Of a stretch of DNA of 8,780 nucleotides, positions 1 through 6,601 are shown one piece after another; position 1 is the stretch's first letter; every line of letters begins with the position of its first letter. The stretch covers positions 1 through 8,780 of the forward strand of contig JAITLA010000104.1 of the NCBI GenBank assembly GCA_031278145.1, written 5' to 3'. The DNA comes from Eubacteriales Family XIII. Incertae Sedis bacterium. GTDB lineage: Bacteria; Bacillota_A; Clostridia; Peptostreptococcales; Anaerovoracaceae. The position numbers were made by a program, and so were the translations under genes. The notes under the pieces were generated by a model, which did no database searches, was not told where the DNA came from, and worked only from the letters and a program-made list of their open reading frames with translations.

Positions 1-1
1 G

Positions 2-577
2 ACGGCCCGGTCGCCGGAGCCCGCGCCCGCCCCGCAGCCGCAGCCCGCACCCACGCCGGAGCCCGCGCCCGCGCCCGCCTCGGAGCCCACGCCCACGCCC
101 GCCTCGGAGCCCACGCCCACGCCTGCCCCGGAGCCCACGCCCGCACCCACGCCGGAGCCCACGCCCCGGCCCGCCCCCGCGCCCAAACCAAGGCCCAAGC
201 CCAAATCCGCACCCGCGCCCGCCTCCGCAGCCCTCAACTGGCCCGCCGTCGTGGCCGAGGCCGCCAAGAAAAGCCCCATGCTGGCGCGGCTGACGAGCCG
301 CAGCGCGCTCGCGGAAACGGGGGAGCGGGTATTCGTCATCGAAGTCTTTGACCACATCACGAAGCAAACCGCAGAGGACGGCAGGGCATCCCTCGAAGCC
401 GCCGCGGCCCGCGCGGCGGGCAGACCGCTCCGCATGGACTGCCGCCTGCACGAAGGCGGCGCGCCCCCGAAGCCCGAGATACCCGCAGAGCCCCCGCTCG
501 AACCGCGCTTCACGGAGGAAGCGGAGGCGGTGCAGATGCAGGTACAGGAAAGCCTCAACCTCGGCTTTGATTCATAA
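2..577 (+). CDS. dnaX: DNA polymerase III subunit gamma/tau, C-terminal part (5' truncated)
   Basis: Frame 2 is open from the window edge to TAA at 575-577 (191 codons visible). The AAA+ ATPase part of the clamp-loader subunit lies upstream, outside the window. Visible residues 1 to about 78 form a low-complexity Pro/Ala/Thr/Glu linker with PEPxPxP-type units, then a short basic K/P/R stretch. From the NWPAVV motif (Trp at visible residue 80) a folded domain follows: NWPAVVAEAAKKSPMLARL and FVIEVFDHITKQTAED resemble the C-terminal domain of tau-type DnaX, which contacts the polymerase alpha subunit. Identification rests on this domain and on the canonical order dnaX-ybaB-recR downstream. A GTG at 251 lies inside the domain and is not a separate start. 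The internal -1 frameshift site used by some dnaX genes cannot be judged because that part is not present. Confidence 0.82.
   Translation, partial: TARSPEPAPAPQPQPAPTPEPAPAPASEPTPTPASEPTPTPAPEPTPAPTPEPTPRPAPAPKPRPKPKSAPAPASAALNWPAVVAEAAKKSPMLARLTSRSALAETGERVFVIEVFDHITKQTAEDGRASLEAAAARAAGRPLRMDCRLHEGGAPPKPEIPAEPPLEPRFTEEAEAVQMQVQESLNLGFDS
77..148 (+). repeat. 24-bp in-frame tandem repeat in the dnaX linker
   Basis: Two near-identical 24-bp units (77-100 and 101-124, one synonymous change at the last base) encode ASEPTPTP. A third, diverged unit at 125-148 encodes APEPTPAP. Shorter PAP/PTP/PEP units flank them on both sides. Unit length is a multiple of three, so copy number can change by slippage without breaking the frame. 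The product is expected to be an extended, flexible linker between the ATPase and C-terminal domains of tau. Confidence 0.8.
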
Positions 578-584
578 CAGAAGC

Positions 585-629
585 TTGCCGATTCCATGGC
601 GGCACTTCGCGACGCCATGGAATCGGTAA
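585..629. repeat. Long palindromic hairpin between dnaX and ybaB
   Basis: A perfect 14-bp inverted repeat (588-601 with 613-626, arm CCGATTCCATGGCG) is separated by an 11-nt loop (602-612). In + strand RNA it extends by a G-U and two U-A pairs to 585/629. It starts 8 bp after the dnaX stop, within the 106-bp gap to ybaB. No T-tract follows, so it is not a classical intrinsic terminator. An mRNA processing or stabilising element, or a dispersed palindromic repeat, are the likelier explanations. Confidence 0.75.
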
Positions 630-683
630 CAGAAGAAGCGCCCCGGTCACGGGCGCGGAAGATCCAACACAGGAGATCAAGCA

Positions 684-1055
684 ATGGGAAAAGGAATGCG
701 CGCCGGCAAAAAGCCCGGGAACCCAAACAAATCGCTCACGCAGAAAGGCGGCCGGGACGACCGGGTCCGCCAATTTCAAGCCATGCAGAAGCGCATGGAC
801 GAGCTGCAATCCGAGATCGAGGCCAAAGAGCTTGAAACGACCGCGGGCGGCGGCGCCGTGAAGGTCCGGGTCAGCGGGAAGAAAGAGCTGCTGTCCATCG
901 AAATCAGCCGTGACGTTCTCGATCCGGACGATGTGGAGATGCTGCAGGACCTGATCCTCGTCGCGGTCAACGAGGGCCTGCGCCAGATCGAGGAGATCTC
1001 GAAAAGCGAGATGGAAAAACTGACGGGCGGTCTGTCCGTCCCCGGTCTGCTGTAG
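684..1055 (+). CDS. ybaB: YbaB/EbfC family nucleoid-associated protein
   Basis: This 123-residue protein belongs to the small DNA-binding YbaB/EbfC family, whose members form dimers shaped like tweezers and are encoded between dnaX and recR in many bacteria. The ATG at 684 is preceded by AGGAG (671-675) at 8-nt spacing. Residues about 29-52 form the amphipathic, charged N-terminal helix ([20 protein letters not shown]). Residues about 55-75 hold the family beta-hairpin ([20 protein letters not shown]), and residues 79-115 hold the C-terminal helical part with the typical [13 protein letters not shown] segment. About 28 residues rich in Lys, Arg, Gly and Asn precede the usual family start and may add nonspecific DNA or RNA contacts. 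The stop codon overlaps the recR ribosome binding site, which suggests coupled translation. Confidence 0.93.
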   Translation: MGKGMRAGKKPGNPNKSLTQKGGRDDRVRQFQAMQKRMDELQSEIEAKELETTAGGGAVKVRVSGKKELLSIEISRDVLDPDDVEMLQDLILVAVNEGLRQIEEISKSEMEKLTGGLSVPGLL

Positions 1056-1063
1056 GAGCGGAA

Positions 1064-1672
1064 ATGTCGTCAAAATACTACGCAAAGCCGCTGAACGACC
1101 TGATCCGCGCCCTCTCCGGCCTGCCCGGAATAGGCGGCAAAAGCGCGCAGAGGCTGGCCTTTTACATCCTCTCCATGAGCGACGGCGACGCGAACGCCAT
1201 CGCCGACGCGATACGCGAAGCAAAGCGGCGGATGAAATACTGTTCCGTCTGCGGCAACCTGACGGACACCGACCCCTGCGCCGTCTGCGCGGACGGGGCG
1301 CGCGACCGCTCCGTGATCTGCGTGGTCGAGAATCCGCGCGACGTGGCGGCCGTCGAGCGCACGGGGGAATTCCACGGCTTCTATCACGTGCTGCACGGCG
1401 CCATATCCCCGATGGACGGCATGGGACCCGACGACATCAACCTCCGGCAGCTTCTGATGCGCCTGCAAAAGGACGACGACACGCGGGAGATCATCCTCGC
1501 GACCAATCCGACCATAGAGGGCGAGGCGACGGCCATGTACATCGCAAAGCTGATCAAGCCCGCCGGCATCCGCGTGACGCGCATCGCGCACGGCATCCCC
1601 GTGGGCGGCGATCTCGAATACGCGGACGAGGTCACGCTGACGCGGGCCATGGAGGGCCGCCGCGAGCTCTGA
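1064..1672 (+). CDS. recR: Recombination mediator protein RecR
   Basis: This 202-residue protein has the full RecR architecture and normal length. RecR acts with RecO (and RecF) to load RecA on SSB-coated single-stranded DNA during gap repair. Residues about 9-37 form a helix-hairpin-helix ([20 protein letters not shown]). A four-Cys zinc finger lies at C60, C63, C72 and C75. The Toprim domain starts at VICVVEN (84-90) and continues through the conserved [14 protein letters not shown] segment at 148-161. The C-terminal [20 protein letters not shown] (173-192) is the family signature. The ATG at 1064 lies 8 bp after the ybaB stop, with AGGAG at 1054-1058 inside the preceding stop region. The gene ends 9 bp before the convergent symporter stop. 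Confidence 0.97.
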   Translation: MSSKYYAKPLNDLIRALSGLPGIGGKSAQRLAFYILSMSDGDANAIADAIREAKRRMKYCSVCGNLTDTDPCAVCADGARDRSVICVVENPRDVAAVERTGEFHGFYHVLHGAISPMDGMGPDDINLRQLLMRLQKDDDTREIILATNPTIEGEATAMYIAKLIKPAGIRVTRIAHGIPVGGDLEYADEVTLTRAMEGRREL

Positions 1673-1673
1673 C

Positions 1674-1692
1674 GGCGCCGGTCATCGGCGCC
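1674..1692. terminator. Short GC-rich hairpin at the convergent recR/symporter junction
   Basis: GGCGCCG (1674-1680) and CGGCGCC (1686-1692) form a perfect 7-bp stem with a 5-nt loop between the two convergent stop codons, overlapping the last codons of the - strand symporter. The symmetry would let it act on both transcripts. Neither strand shows a T-tract, so a terminator role is only a guess from position. Confidence 0.3.
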
Positions 1693-3145
1693 ACAGATAT
1701 CGGTCCGCGCGCCCGAAGCCTTCCTCCGCGTTCCGCCGGACCGGCGTCAGAAGGCTCACGCCTATGTGCACGATTGCGTTGACGGCAAAGCCGGCCATGC
1801 CCGCCGAAAAACCGTTCATCCTATCCGTGAGCCGCGGGAATACGCTGAGCAGCAGCGTGGCGAGAAGGCCGGCCGCCATGCCGGTGACCGCGCCGCGCAG
1901 ATTGCTTCGTCGCAGCAGCAGCCCGAGCAGGATGGGTACGCTCGCCTGTATGATGAAGCTGTACATGAGCATGACGAGCGAAACGAGGTTCGGAAACTCT
2001 ATCGTGGCCAGCCACAGCGCCACGAGCCCGACCGCCACCGTGCATATCCGCGCGGATTTCAGCGTGTCCACGCGCGACAGGGAAGCCGGTGCGGAGAGCA
2101 GATCCTTGGCTATCATGACGCCCGCCACGTTGAACACGGGCGCGCACATGGTCATGCAGGTCGCCGTCACGCCCACGCCGAGCATCGCGAGCACGATCTC
2201 GTTGCCGTAGATCTCCGCTATGCGAAACAGCCCCATCGTGTCCGCCTGTTGCAGACCCGGGATGATGCGCACGCTCATACCCAGGGAAAGCGTCAAGATA
2301 AAAACGGGCAACATCGGAAACAGCGCGAGCAGGCTGCTCTTCCGTATGACGCTCTCGTTCTTTGCGGCGTAGATGTGGCAGAACATACCCGGCCAGAAGA
2401 CGGAGCCCAGCGTCCCGGCGAGCGTGGCCGAGGCCAACTCAAAACGATGCGGGTAGGCGAACTCCACGCTGAGGATTTCCGGCGCCTCCGCCGCCATCCG
2501 CGCGTACATGGCGAAGAAACCGCCAAACACCGCGCATATGAGATAGTACACGCCGGCGCAAACGAGCGCGACGAACACGGTCGTCTGGACAACGGAGCCG
2601 TTGTTTACGCCTCTGACGCCGCCGTAAAAGCATGTGATGATGACAAACATCGTTACGATGATGATGCTGATGTTGTACTCTATGCCGTAATTCGACGTGG
2701 CCGTGATGGCCTGTCCGATGGTCTTCATCTCCAAGATAACCCATGGAAACCAAAAGATTAACGTGATGAACGAGAAAAACCGCTTGAAGGTCGCGCTGCC
2801 GTAACGCAGCTCTATGAAATCCGCCTGCGTTTCGAGATTGTACCTTTTGCCGAGCCGCCACAGGGGCACGCCCAGTAGGCGCAGCATGACGACGGCGCCT
2901 ATCGTGTAAACGGTCAGATACTGGACATACATCCCGCGCTCCGCCGCGAGAAAAAACCAGACCGTGCACACGGAGCCGGGTATCCAGCGCCCGATGAAGG
3001 ACATGAGAAAGACGGCGGTCCCCGCAGAACGGCCGGCCACACTGTATTCGAGAATCCCGTTCTGCGGTGCGTATCCGCGCTTGACGACGAATGCATTGCC
3101 CGCCAAGAAGATTGCCAGCAAGACGATAAGGAGGCTGTTATGCAT
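1682..3145 (-). CDS. Sodium:solute symporter family transporter (SSS1)
   Basis: This 487-residue, very hydrophobic protein has about 12-13 membrane segments and belongs to the SSS family (PutP/PanF/vSGLT fold). Family features include the N-terminal EYSVAGRSAG stretch (33-42), QADFIELRYGS before a membrane segment (107-117), and CMTMCAPVFNVAGVMIAKDL (330-349), which corresponds to the helix carrying the Na2-site residues in PutP. That site usually reads MST-S; here it reads MTMCA (331-335), so sodium coupling may be altered. The protein is clearly paralogous to SSS2 upstream. I chose ATG 3145, which overlaps the AH1 stop by 8 bp and suggests translational coupling. A GTG at 3163 (six more residues) is possible, with a GGAGG about 14 nt upstream. 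No DUF3311-type partner accompanies this copy. The substrate is unknown, probably the substrate or product of AH1. Confidence 0.88.
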   Translation of the reverse strand: MHNSLLIVLLAIFLAGNAFVVKRGYAPQNGILEYSVAGRSAGTAVFLMSFIGRWIPGSVCTVWFFLAAERGMYVQYLTVYTIGAVVMLRLLGVPLWRLGKRYNLETQADFIELRYGSATFKRFFSFITLIFWFPWVILEMKTIGQAITATSNYGIEYNISIIIVTMFVIITCFYGGVRGVNNGSVVQTTVFVALVCAGVYYLICAVFGGFFAMYARMAAEAPEILSVEFAYPHRFELASATLAGTLGSVFWPGMFCHIYAAKNESVIRKSSLLALFPMLPVFILTLSLGMSVRIIPGLQQADTMGLFRIAEIYGNEIVLAMLGVGVTATCMTMCAPVFNVAGVMIAKDLLSAPASLSRVDTLKSARICTVAVGLVALWLATIEFPNLVSLVMLMYSFIIQASVPILLGLLLRRSNLRGAVTGMAAGLLATLLLSVFPRLTDRMNGFSAGMAGFAVNAIVHIGVSLLTPVRRNAEEGFGRADRYLWRR

Positions 3146-4688
3146 CGGGGAATTCCGCCGCACGATAGATGATCTCGCCTCCGCGTATCGTACAGAGCGT
3201 CTTCATGTCGTATATCTCCTTGCTGTCCGCGCAGCCGTAGGGGTCCCGATCTATAATCGTGAAATCGGCGTCCTTTCCGACCTCGATGCTGCCCTTTTCG
3301 GCTTCCAGCTTCACCGCGTAGGCGCCGTTGATCGTGACCATCCGTATGGCGTCGTCGAGCGAGGCGTTGCGCACCGGGTTGTGGCCGTTGACGACGCTCG
3401 CGATATCGACGAGCGGTTCCACGGGCGTAACGGGGCAATCGGAGCCGGCGCAGACGATGTTGCCCGCGGCCAAGACGCGGTTGAACGGATCCCATCGGTC
3501 GGCGCCCGCGCGCCCGAACATGTACTCAAACGCGCCGCCCTCGGCCCGATCCCAGTAATAGGTGAATCCGGGCTGCATGGACAGCACGAGCTTCAAATCG
3601 GCGGCCATCCGGATCTGCTCTTCCGTCGGATAGGAAAAATGCTCTATCCTGTGCCGCAGATCCTTGAAGCCCTGCTCCGCGATGACGCGGTGATAGGTGT
3701 ATATGAGCTGATCGATGGCCCTTTCCCCGAGCGCGTGCATGGCGCATTGCATGTCGTATTCGTGCGCCTTTTTCACCACCCGGTACACCTCGTCGTCGTT
3801 GTGATACAGGACGCCGCGCAGGGCGGGCGCGCTTTTGTACGGCGTGAAGTTCGCCATCGTGTATTCGAAGGAAGCGCCGTCGAGGGTCAGGCAGCCGCCG
3901 ACGCGCGGCAAGCTCATGGCGTGGGCCTTGTCCACATCCCAGGTCTGATAGAACACGATCATCTCTATGGGCAATTCGCTCCCGCGCCGCAGAATGAGAT
4001 CCATATCCCTGTCCTCGCGGGCGAGCAGGCCGAAGAGGCCGTGCATCGTCGTGACGCCTTTTGACGCCGCGTTGTCCGCGCAGTCCTTTATGTACTGCCA
4101 CAGCGCCTCCTCCGGCAGATCGCCGAGCGCGTTGGCGTTGGCGAGAAAGGACGATTCATCCGAGGTGTAAACGCCCGTGACGACGCCGTTTTCCTTTTCG
4201 ACGCCCGGCATGTCGCCGGGGATGGCGCAGACCTCCATGGCCGCCGTGTTGACGGCGCAGCCGTGGAGCGTTGCGGCCATGATCATGAGCTTCTTGCCCC
4301 CGGAGATCCCGTCGAGCTCAAAGCGCGTCGGATACCGCTGTTCCTTGACGTTCTGCGTAACGTAATTGACGCCGAATACCCAGTCGTCCTCCGATGCCTT
4401 GCAGCCCGCCTCCAGCAGGGCAAGCACCTCCGAAACGTCCCTCGCCCCCTGCAGATCCGTCGCGCTCAAATTCAAGCCCGCGAGCAGGACGTGCACATGG
4501 CAGTCCATGAGGCCGGGCAGGACCGTCCGCCCCTTCAGATCGAGGACGCGCTTTCCCTCGGGCGCGTCCGCGGAGCCCTTCCCGAGCGCAACGATCTTTC
4601 CGTCGTTTACGGCCGCCCATGCGCGCCTTGACATGTCCTTATCGACCGTTATGATGTTGGCGTTCTTCAAGATTAAGTCGTATTTCAT
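3138..4688 (-). CDS. YtcJ-like metal-dependent amidohydrolase (AH1)
   Basis: This 516-residue protein of the amidohydrolase superfamily (Amidohydro_3/YtcJ type, which includes N-substituted formamide deformylase) is probably a cytosolic hydrolase of C-N bonds. Family landmarks: an N-terminal beta-strand sandwich (DLILKNANIITVD, GKIVALG), the metal-binding HxH in LPGLMDCHVH (H64, H66), H142 in TLHGCAVN, the LDG motif (D270), H318 in HALGERAIDQ, H350 in RHRIEHFS, D417 in AGSDCPV, and the closing GSIEVGKDADFTIIDRDP (466-483). The ATG at 4688 is preceded by AAAGGAG (4697-4703) at 8-nt spacing, so the upstream in-frame ATG at 4742 is rejected. The gene lies between two symporter genes and overlaps SSS1. 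It is paralogous to AH2 over its full length. The true substrate cannot be inferred from motifs; dihydropyrimidinase proper has a different signature. Confidence 0.9.
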   Translation of the reverse strand: MKYDLILKNANIITVDKDMSRRAWAAVNDGKIVALGKGSADAPEGKRVLDLKGRTVLPGLMDCHVHVLLAGLNLSATDLQGARDVSEVLALLEAGCKASEDDWVFGVNYVTQNVKEQRYPTRFELDGISGGKKLMIMAATLHGCAVNTAAMEVCAIPGDMPGVEKENGVVTGVYTSDESSFLANANALGDLPEEALWQYIKDCADNAASKGVTTMHGLFGLLAREDRDMDLILRRGSELPIEMIVFYQTWDVDKAHAMSLPRVGGCLTLDGASFEYTMANFTPYKSAPALRGVLYHNDDEVYRVVKKAHEYDMQCAMHALGERAIDQLIYTYHRVIAEQGFKDLRHRIEHFSYPTEEQIRMAADLKLVLSMQPGFTYYWDRAEGGAFEYMFGRAGADRWDPFNRVLAAGNIVCAGSDCPVTPVEPLVDIASVVNGHNPVRNASLDDAIRMVTINGAYAVKLEAEKGSIEVGKDADFTIIDRDPYGCADSKEIYDMKTLCTIRGGEIIYRAAEFPDA

Positions 4689-4729
4689 GTGCTTGGCTCC
4701 TTTCCTCGCGGCCGCTCGGGTCCTGTGCG

Positions 4730-4762
4730 CCGCGCCGTGCAAGCCCGGCTTGCGCGGCGCGG
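4730..4762. repeat. Strong hairpin between SSS2 and AH1
   Basis: Positions 4730-4743 pair with 4749-4762 around a 5-nt loop. Thirteen of 14 positions are Watson-Crick; position 4738/4754 is G-U in + strand RNA but A-C in the - strand mRNA that crosses it. It fills the centre of the 90-bp gap between two co-directional genes of one operon. No T-tract follows on the - strand, so processing, differential stability or attenuation is more plausible than full termination. Confidence 0.6.
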
Positions 4763-4767
4763 GCGCG

Positions 4768-4779
4768 GCTTCGCGAAGC
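4768..4779. repeat. 12-bp perfect palindrome at the SSS2 stop codon
   Basis: GCTTCGCGAAGC is self-complementary and touches the SSS2 stop (4779-4781). It sits only 5 bp from the larger hairpin on the AH1 side, so the gap is nearly all inverted repeats. It could be a small TCGC-type hairpin in the mRNA or a protein-binding palindrome; nothing here decides between these. Confidence 0.45.
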
Positions 4780-6260
4780 TATATGAATTTCTTTGAGTAG
4801 ACTTCCTTGTAATTCCTGACGGTGTCAAAGAGCTCGTCCACGCGGTGATAGGGCTTGCACGCAAAGGCGCAGACGATGATGACGACGAGGTTGAGGGCGA
4901 CGCCGACCATGCCGCCCGACCAGCCGCCCGCCCACGCAATCGACTGCGGATACAGATTGCCGATGAACGAAAAGACGCAGCCGACGGCGAAGCCGGCGGA
5001 CACGCCCGGCAGGTTGGCCCTGCGCCAGAACAGGCCGATGAACACGGCGGGGAAGGACTGCACCGTGCAGTCGTACATGACCAGCGATATGAACATGAGA
5101 TTCGGTATGTCCATCGTGGCGATGATGATGGCCAGTATGCCCACGCCGATGGTGAGCCGCCGCGCGTGCTTGAAGAGGCCCGCGTCGGTCGTGGCCGGAA
5201 TGAGCGTGCCGACCAGATCCTTCGCAATGAGCACGGAGGCCGTGTTCAGCACGGCGGATATGGTGGACATGCACGCGGCGAGGGCGAGTATGCCCATGAG
5301 CCCGACCATGACGGGCCCGCCGAATTTGCCGGAAATCCAAAAGGCCGAGGATTGCGGATCGGTCGGGAAGTCCGAAAAAGAACTGAGCCCGAGGCCGAGC
5401 GAGAGGATGGTGAAGCCTATGAGGATGCCCGCAAGCGGCGCCAGCAGCACGGACTTTTTCACGGCGCGGGAGCTGTCGGCCCTGTATATGGTGGCAAACA
5501 CGCCGGGCAGCACATAGCCGCCGAGGGTGCAGGTGATGACGACGGAGGCCCAGTACTTTCCGCCGAGGGTGCCGAGGCTGAGCAGGCCGGAATTGACCTC
5601 CTCCACGAGATCGTACATATCGCCGAGGCCCCCGTAGACCCTGACGATCAGCCAGTAGACCGCCAGGACGCCGACGATGGTGAACGTGATGCCCTGCACA
5701 AGACCGCCGGCCGCCGAGGCGCGCGCGCCGCCGAGAAAGCAGTAGCCTATGACGAAAACGCTGACGACGATAAGGCCGAGGTTGAAGCCGATGGAATTGT
5801 AGGTGGCCGCCTGAACGACGTAGCCGATGGACTTCGTTTCGAGTATGAGCCAAGGCGACCAGAACAGGAACGTGAGCAGCGCAAACACGAATTTGAACTT
5901 CTTGCTGCCGTACCTGAGCTCAATGAGATCGCCCTGCGTAACGAGCCCGTAGACCTTGCCGAGCACCCATACGGGCCGCGCCATGAAAAACATGATGAAC
6001 AGGCTGGACACGGAGTAGATGATCACGTACTGCGCAAAGACGCCGATGGTGGCCGCGTTGGCGAACCAGCCCGTGTAAATGGTCCCGGTATACCAGCCTC
6101 CGATGTAGGCAAAAGCGTTGAGCAGCCATCCGAAGGAGCGGTTGCCGACGCCGAATTCCTCAAGCGATTCCTGCTTTTTGCCCAGAATGCGGATGATGAC
6201 GGCATTGACGATAAAATATCCCAGAATACAGCCGATGGAAATCATAGCGCTTGGTATCAT
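4779..6260 (-). CDS. Sodium:solute symporter family transporter (SSS2)
   Basis: This 493-residue integral membrane protein has about 13 hydrophobic segments and belongs to the SSS family. It shows GVGNRSFGWLLNAFAYIGGW (37-56) in the first core helix and QGDLIELRYGSKKFK (109-123). CMSTISAVLNTASVLIAKDL (330-349) matches the PutP helix with the Na2-site Ser-Thr pair (here S332, T333), so sodium-coupled import is the expected mode. The ATG at 6260 overlaps the stop of the DUF3311-type gene by 4 bp (ATGA) and has GGAGGT (6269-6274) at 8-nt spacing; the longer frame start at 6323 is rejected. The pairing of a DUF3311 protein with an SSS transporter in one overlapping unit is a known arrangement. 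It probably imports the substrate for AH1 and/or AH2, but the solute is not identifiable from sequence. Confidence 0.92.
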   Translation of the reverse strand: MIPSAMISIGCILGYFIVNAVIIRILGKKQESLEEFGVGNRSFGWLLNAFAYIGGWYTGTIYTGWFANAATIGVFAQYVIIYSVSSLFIMFFMARPVWVLGKVYGLVTQGDLIELRYGSKKFKFVFALLTFLFWSPWLILETKSIGYVVQAATYNSIGFNLGLIVVSVFVIGYCFLGGARASAAGGLVQGITFTIVGVLAVYWLIVRVYGGLGDMYDLVEEVNSGLLSLGTLGGKYWASVVITCTLGGYVLPGVFATIYRADSSRAVKKSVLLAPLAGILIGFTILSLGLGLSSFSDFPTDPQSSAFWISGKFGGPVMVGLMGILALAACMSTISAVLNTASVLIAKDLVGTLIPATTDAGLFKHARRLTIGVGILAIIIATMDIPNLMFISLVMYDCTVQSFPAVFIGLFWRRANLPGVSAGFAVGCVFSFIGNLYPQSIAWAGGWSGGMVGVALNLVVIIVCAFACKPYHRVDELFDTVRNYKEVYSKKFI

Positions 6261-6511
6261 TTCGCAACACCTCCGTTTCCTTTGTCCCGCGTAGCCGCGG
6301 CATCGTCTATCTTGCATTCCCACAGGAACCAGATAATGAGCCAGACGGCCATGCAGATCGGAACGAACAACAGGAAAAACTGAAAAAACGGAAACCCGAG
6401 AATGCGCGGGCTCACCCTGTCGAGCGCTTGCGTGACGGGGGGAATGGTCATCAAACCCATCAGTATGAGATAGATGACGGTGGATAGGGTGTACAGGCTT
6501 TTTCGCGTCAT
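6257..6511 (-). CDS. DUF3311-type small membrane protein, partner of SSS2
   Basis: This 84-residue protein has two membrane segments (about 7-25 and 42-64) separated by the short loop QALDRVSPRILGFPFFQF. The P-x-LGFPFF pattern is typical of DUF3311 proteins encoded just before sodium:solute symporters. The tail (67-84) is charged and probably cytosolic. The ATG at 6511 has AAGGAGGT (6521-6528) at 9-nt spacing; the upstream ATG at 6538 would place that site inside the gene and is rejected. The stop overlaps the SSS2 start by 4 bp, so the two are probably made in fixed ratio. Its presumed role is a small accessory subunit for symporter assembly or activity; this is inferred from context and not shown by any motif. 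Confidence 0.85.
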   Translation of the reverse strand: MTRKSLYTLSTVIYLILMGLMTIPPVTQALDRVSPRILGFPFFQFFLLFVPICMAVWLIIWFLWECKIDDAAATRDKGNGGVAK

Positions 6512-6601
6512 GTTTGGGGCACCTCCTTCGTTTGACAAATCATCGCGGCGTTTTAAGGCTTTCGATTGAACCTTTGAGGCCGCAGCGACAACGGATATGA
6601 A

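Noticed and set aside
251..577. Independent 108-residue gene starting at GTG 251
   Set aside because: The frame is open upstream to the window edge and the start lies within the DnaX C-terminal domain.
1766..2761. + strand open frame opposite SSS1, and similar ones opposite SSS2 and both amidohydrolases
   Set aside because: Antisense shadows of GC-rich genes: His/Arg/Asp-rich products with no recognisable domain and no ribosome binding site.
3146..3163. GTG start adding six residues to SSS1
   Set aside because: GGAGG is about 14 nt away, too far for comfort, and ATG 3145 gives a normal 8-bp coupling overlap; not fully excluded.
6540..6601. Terminator between AH2 and the DUF3311-type gene
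   Set aside because: Only a weak imperfect AAGG/CCTT pairing is present and no T-tract, so read-through into the rest of the operon is expected.
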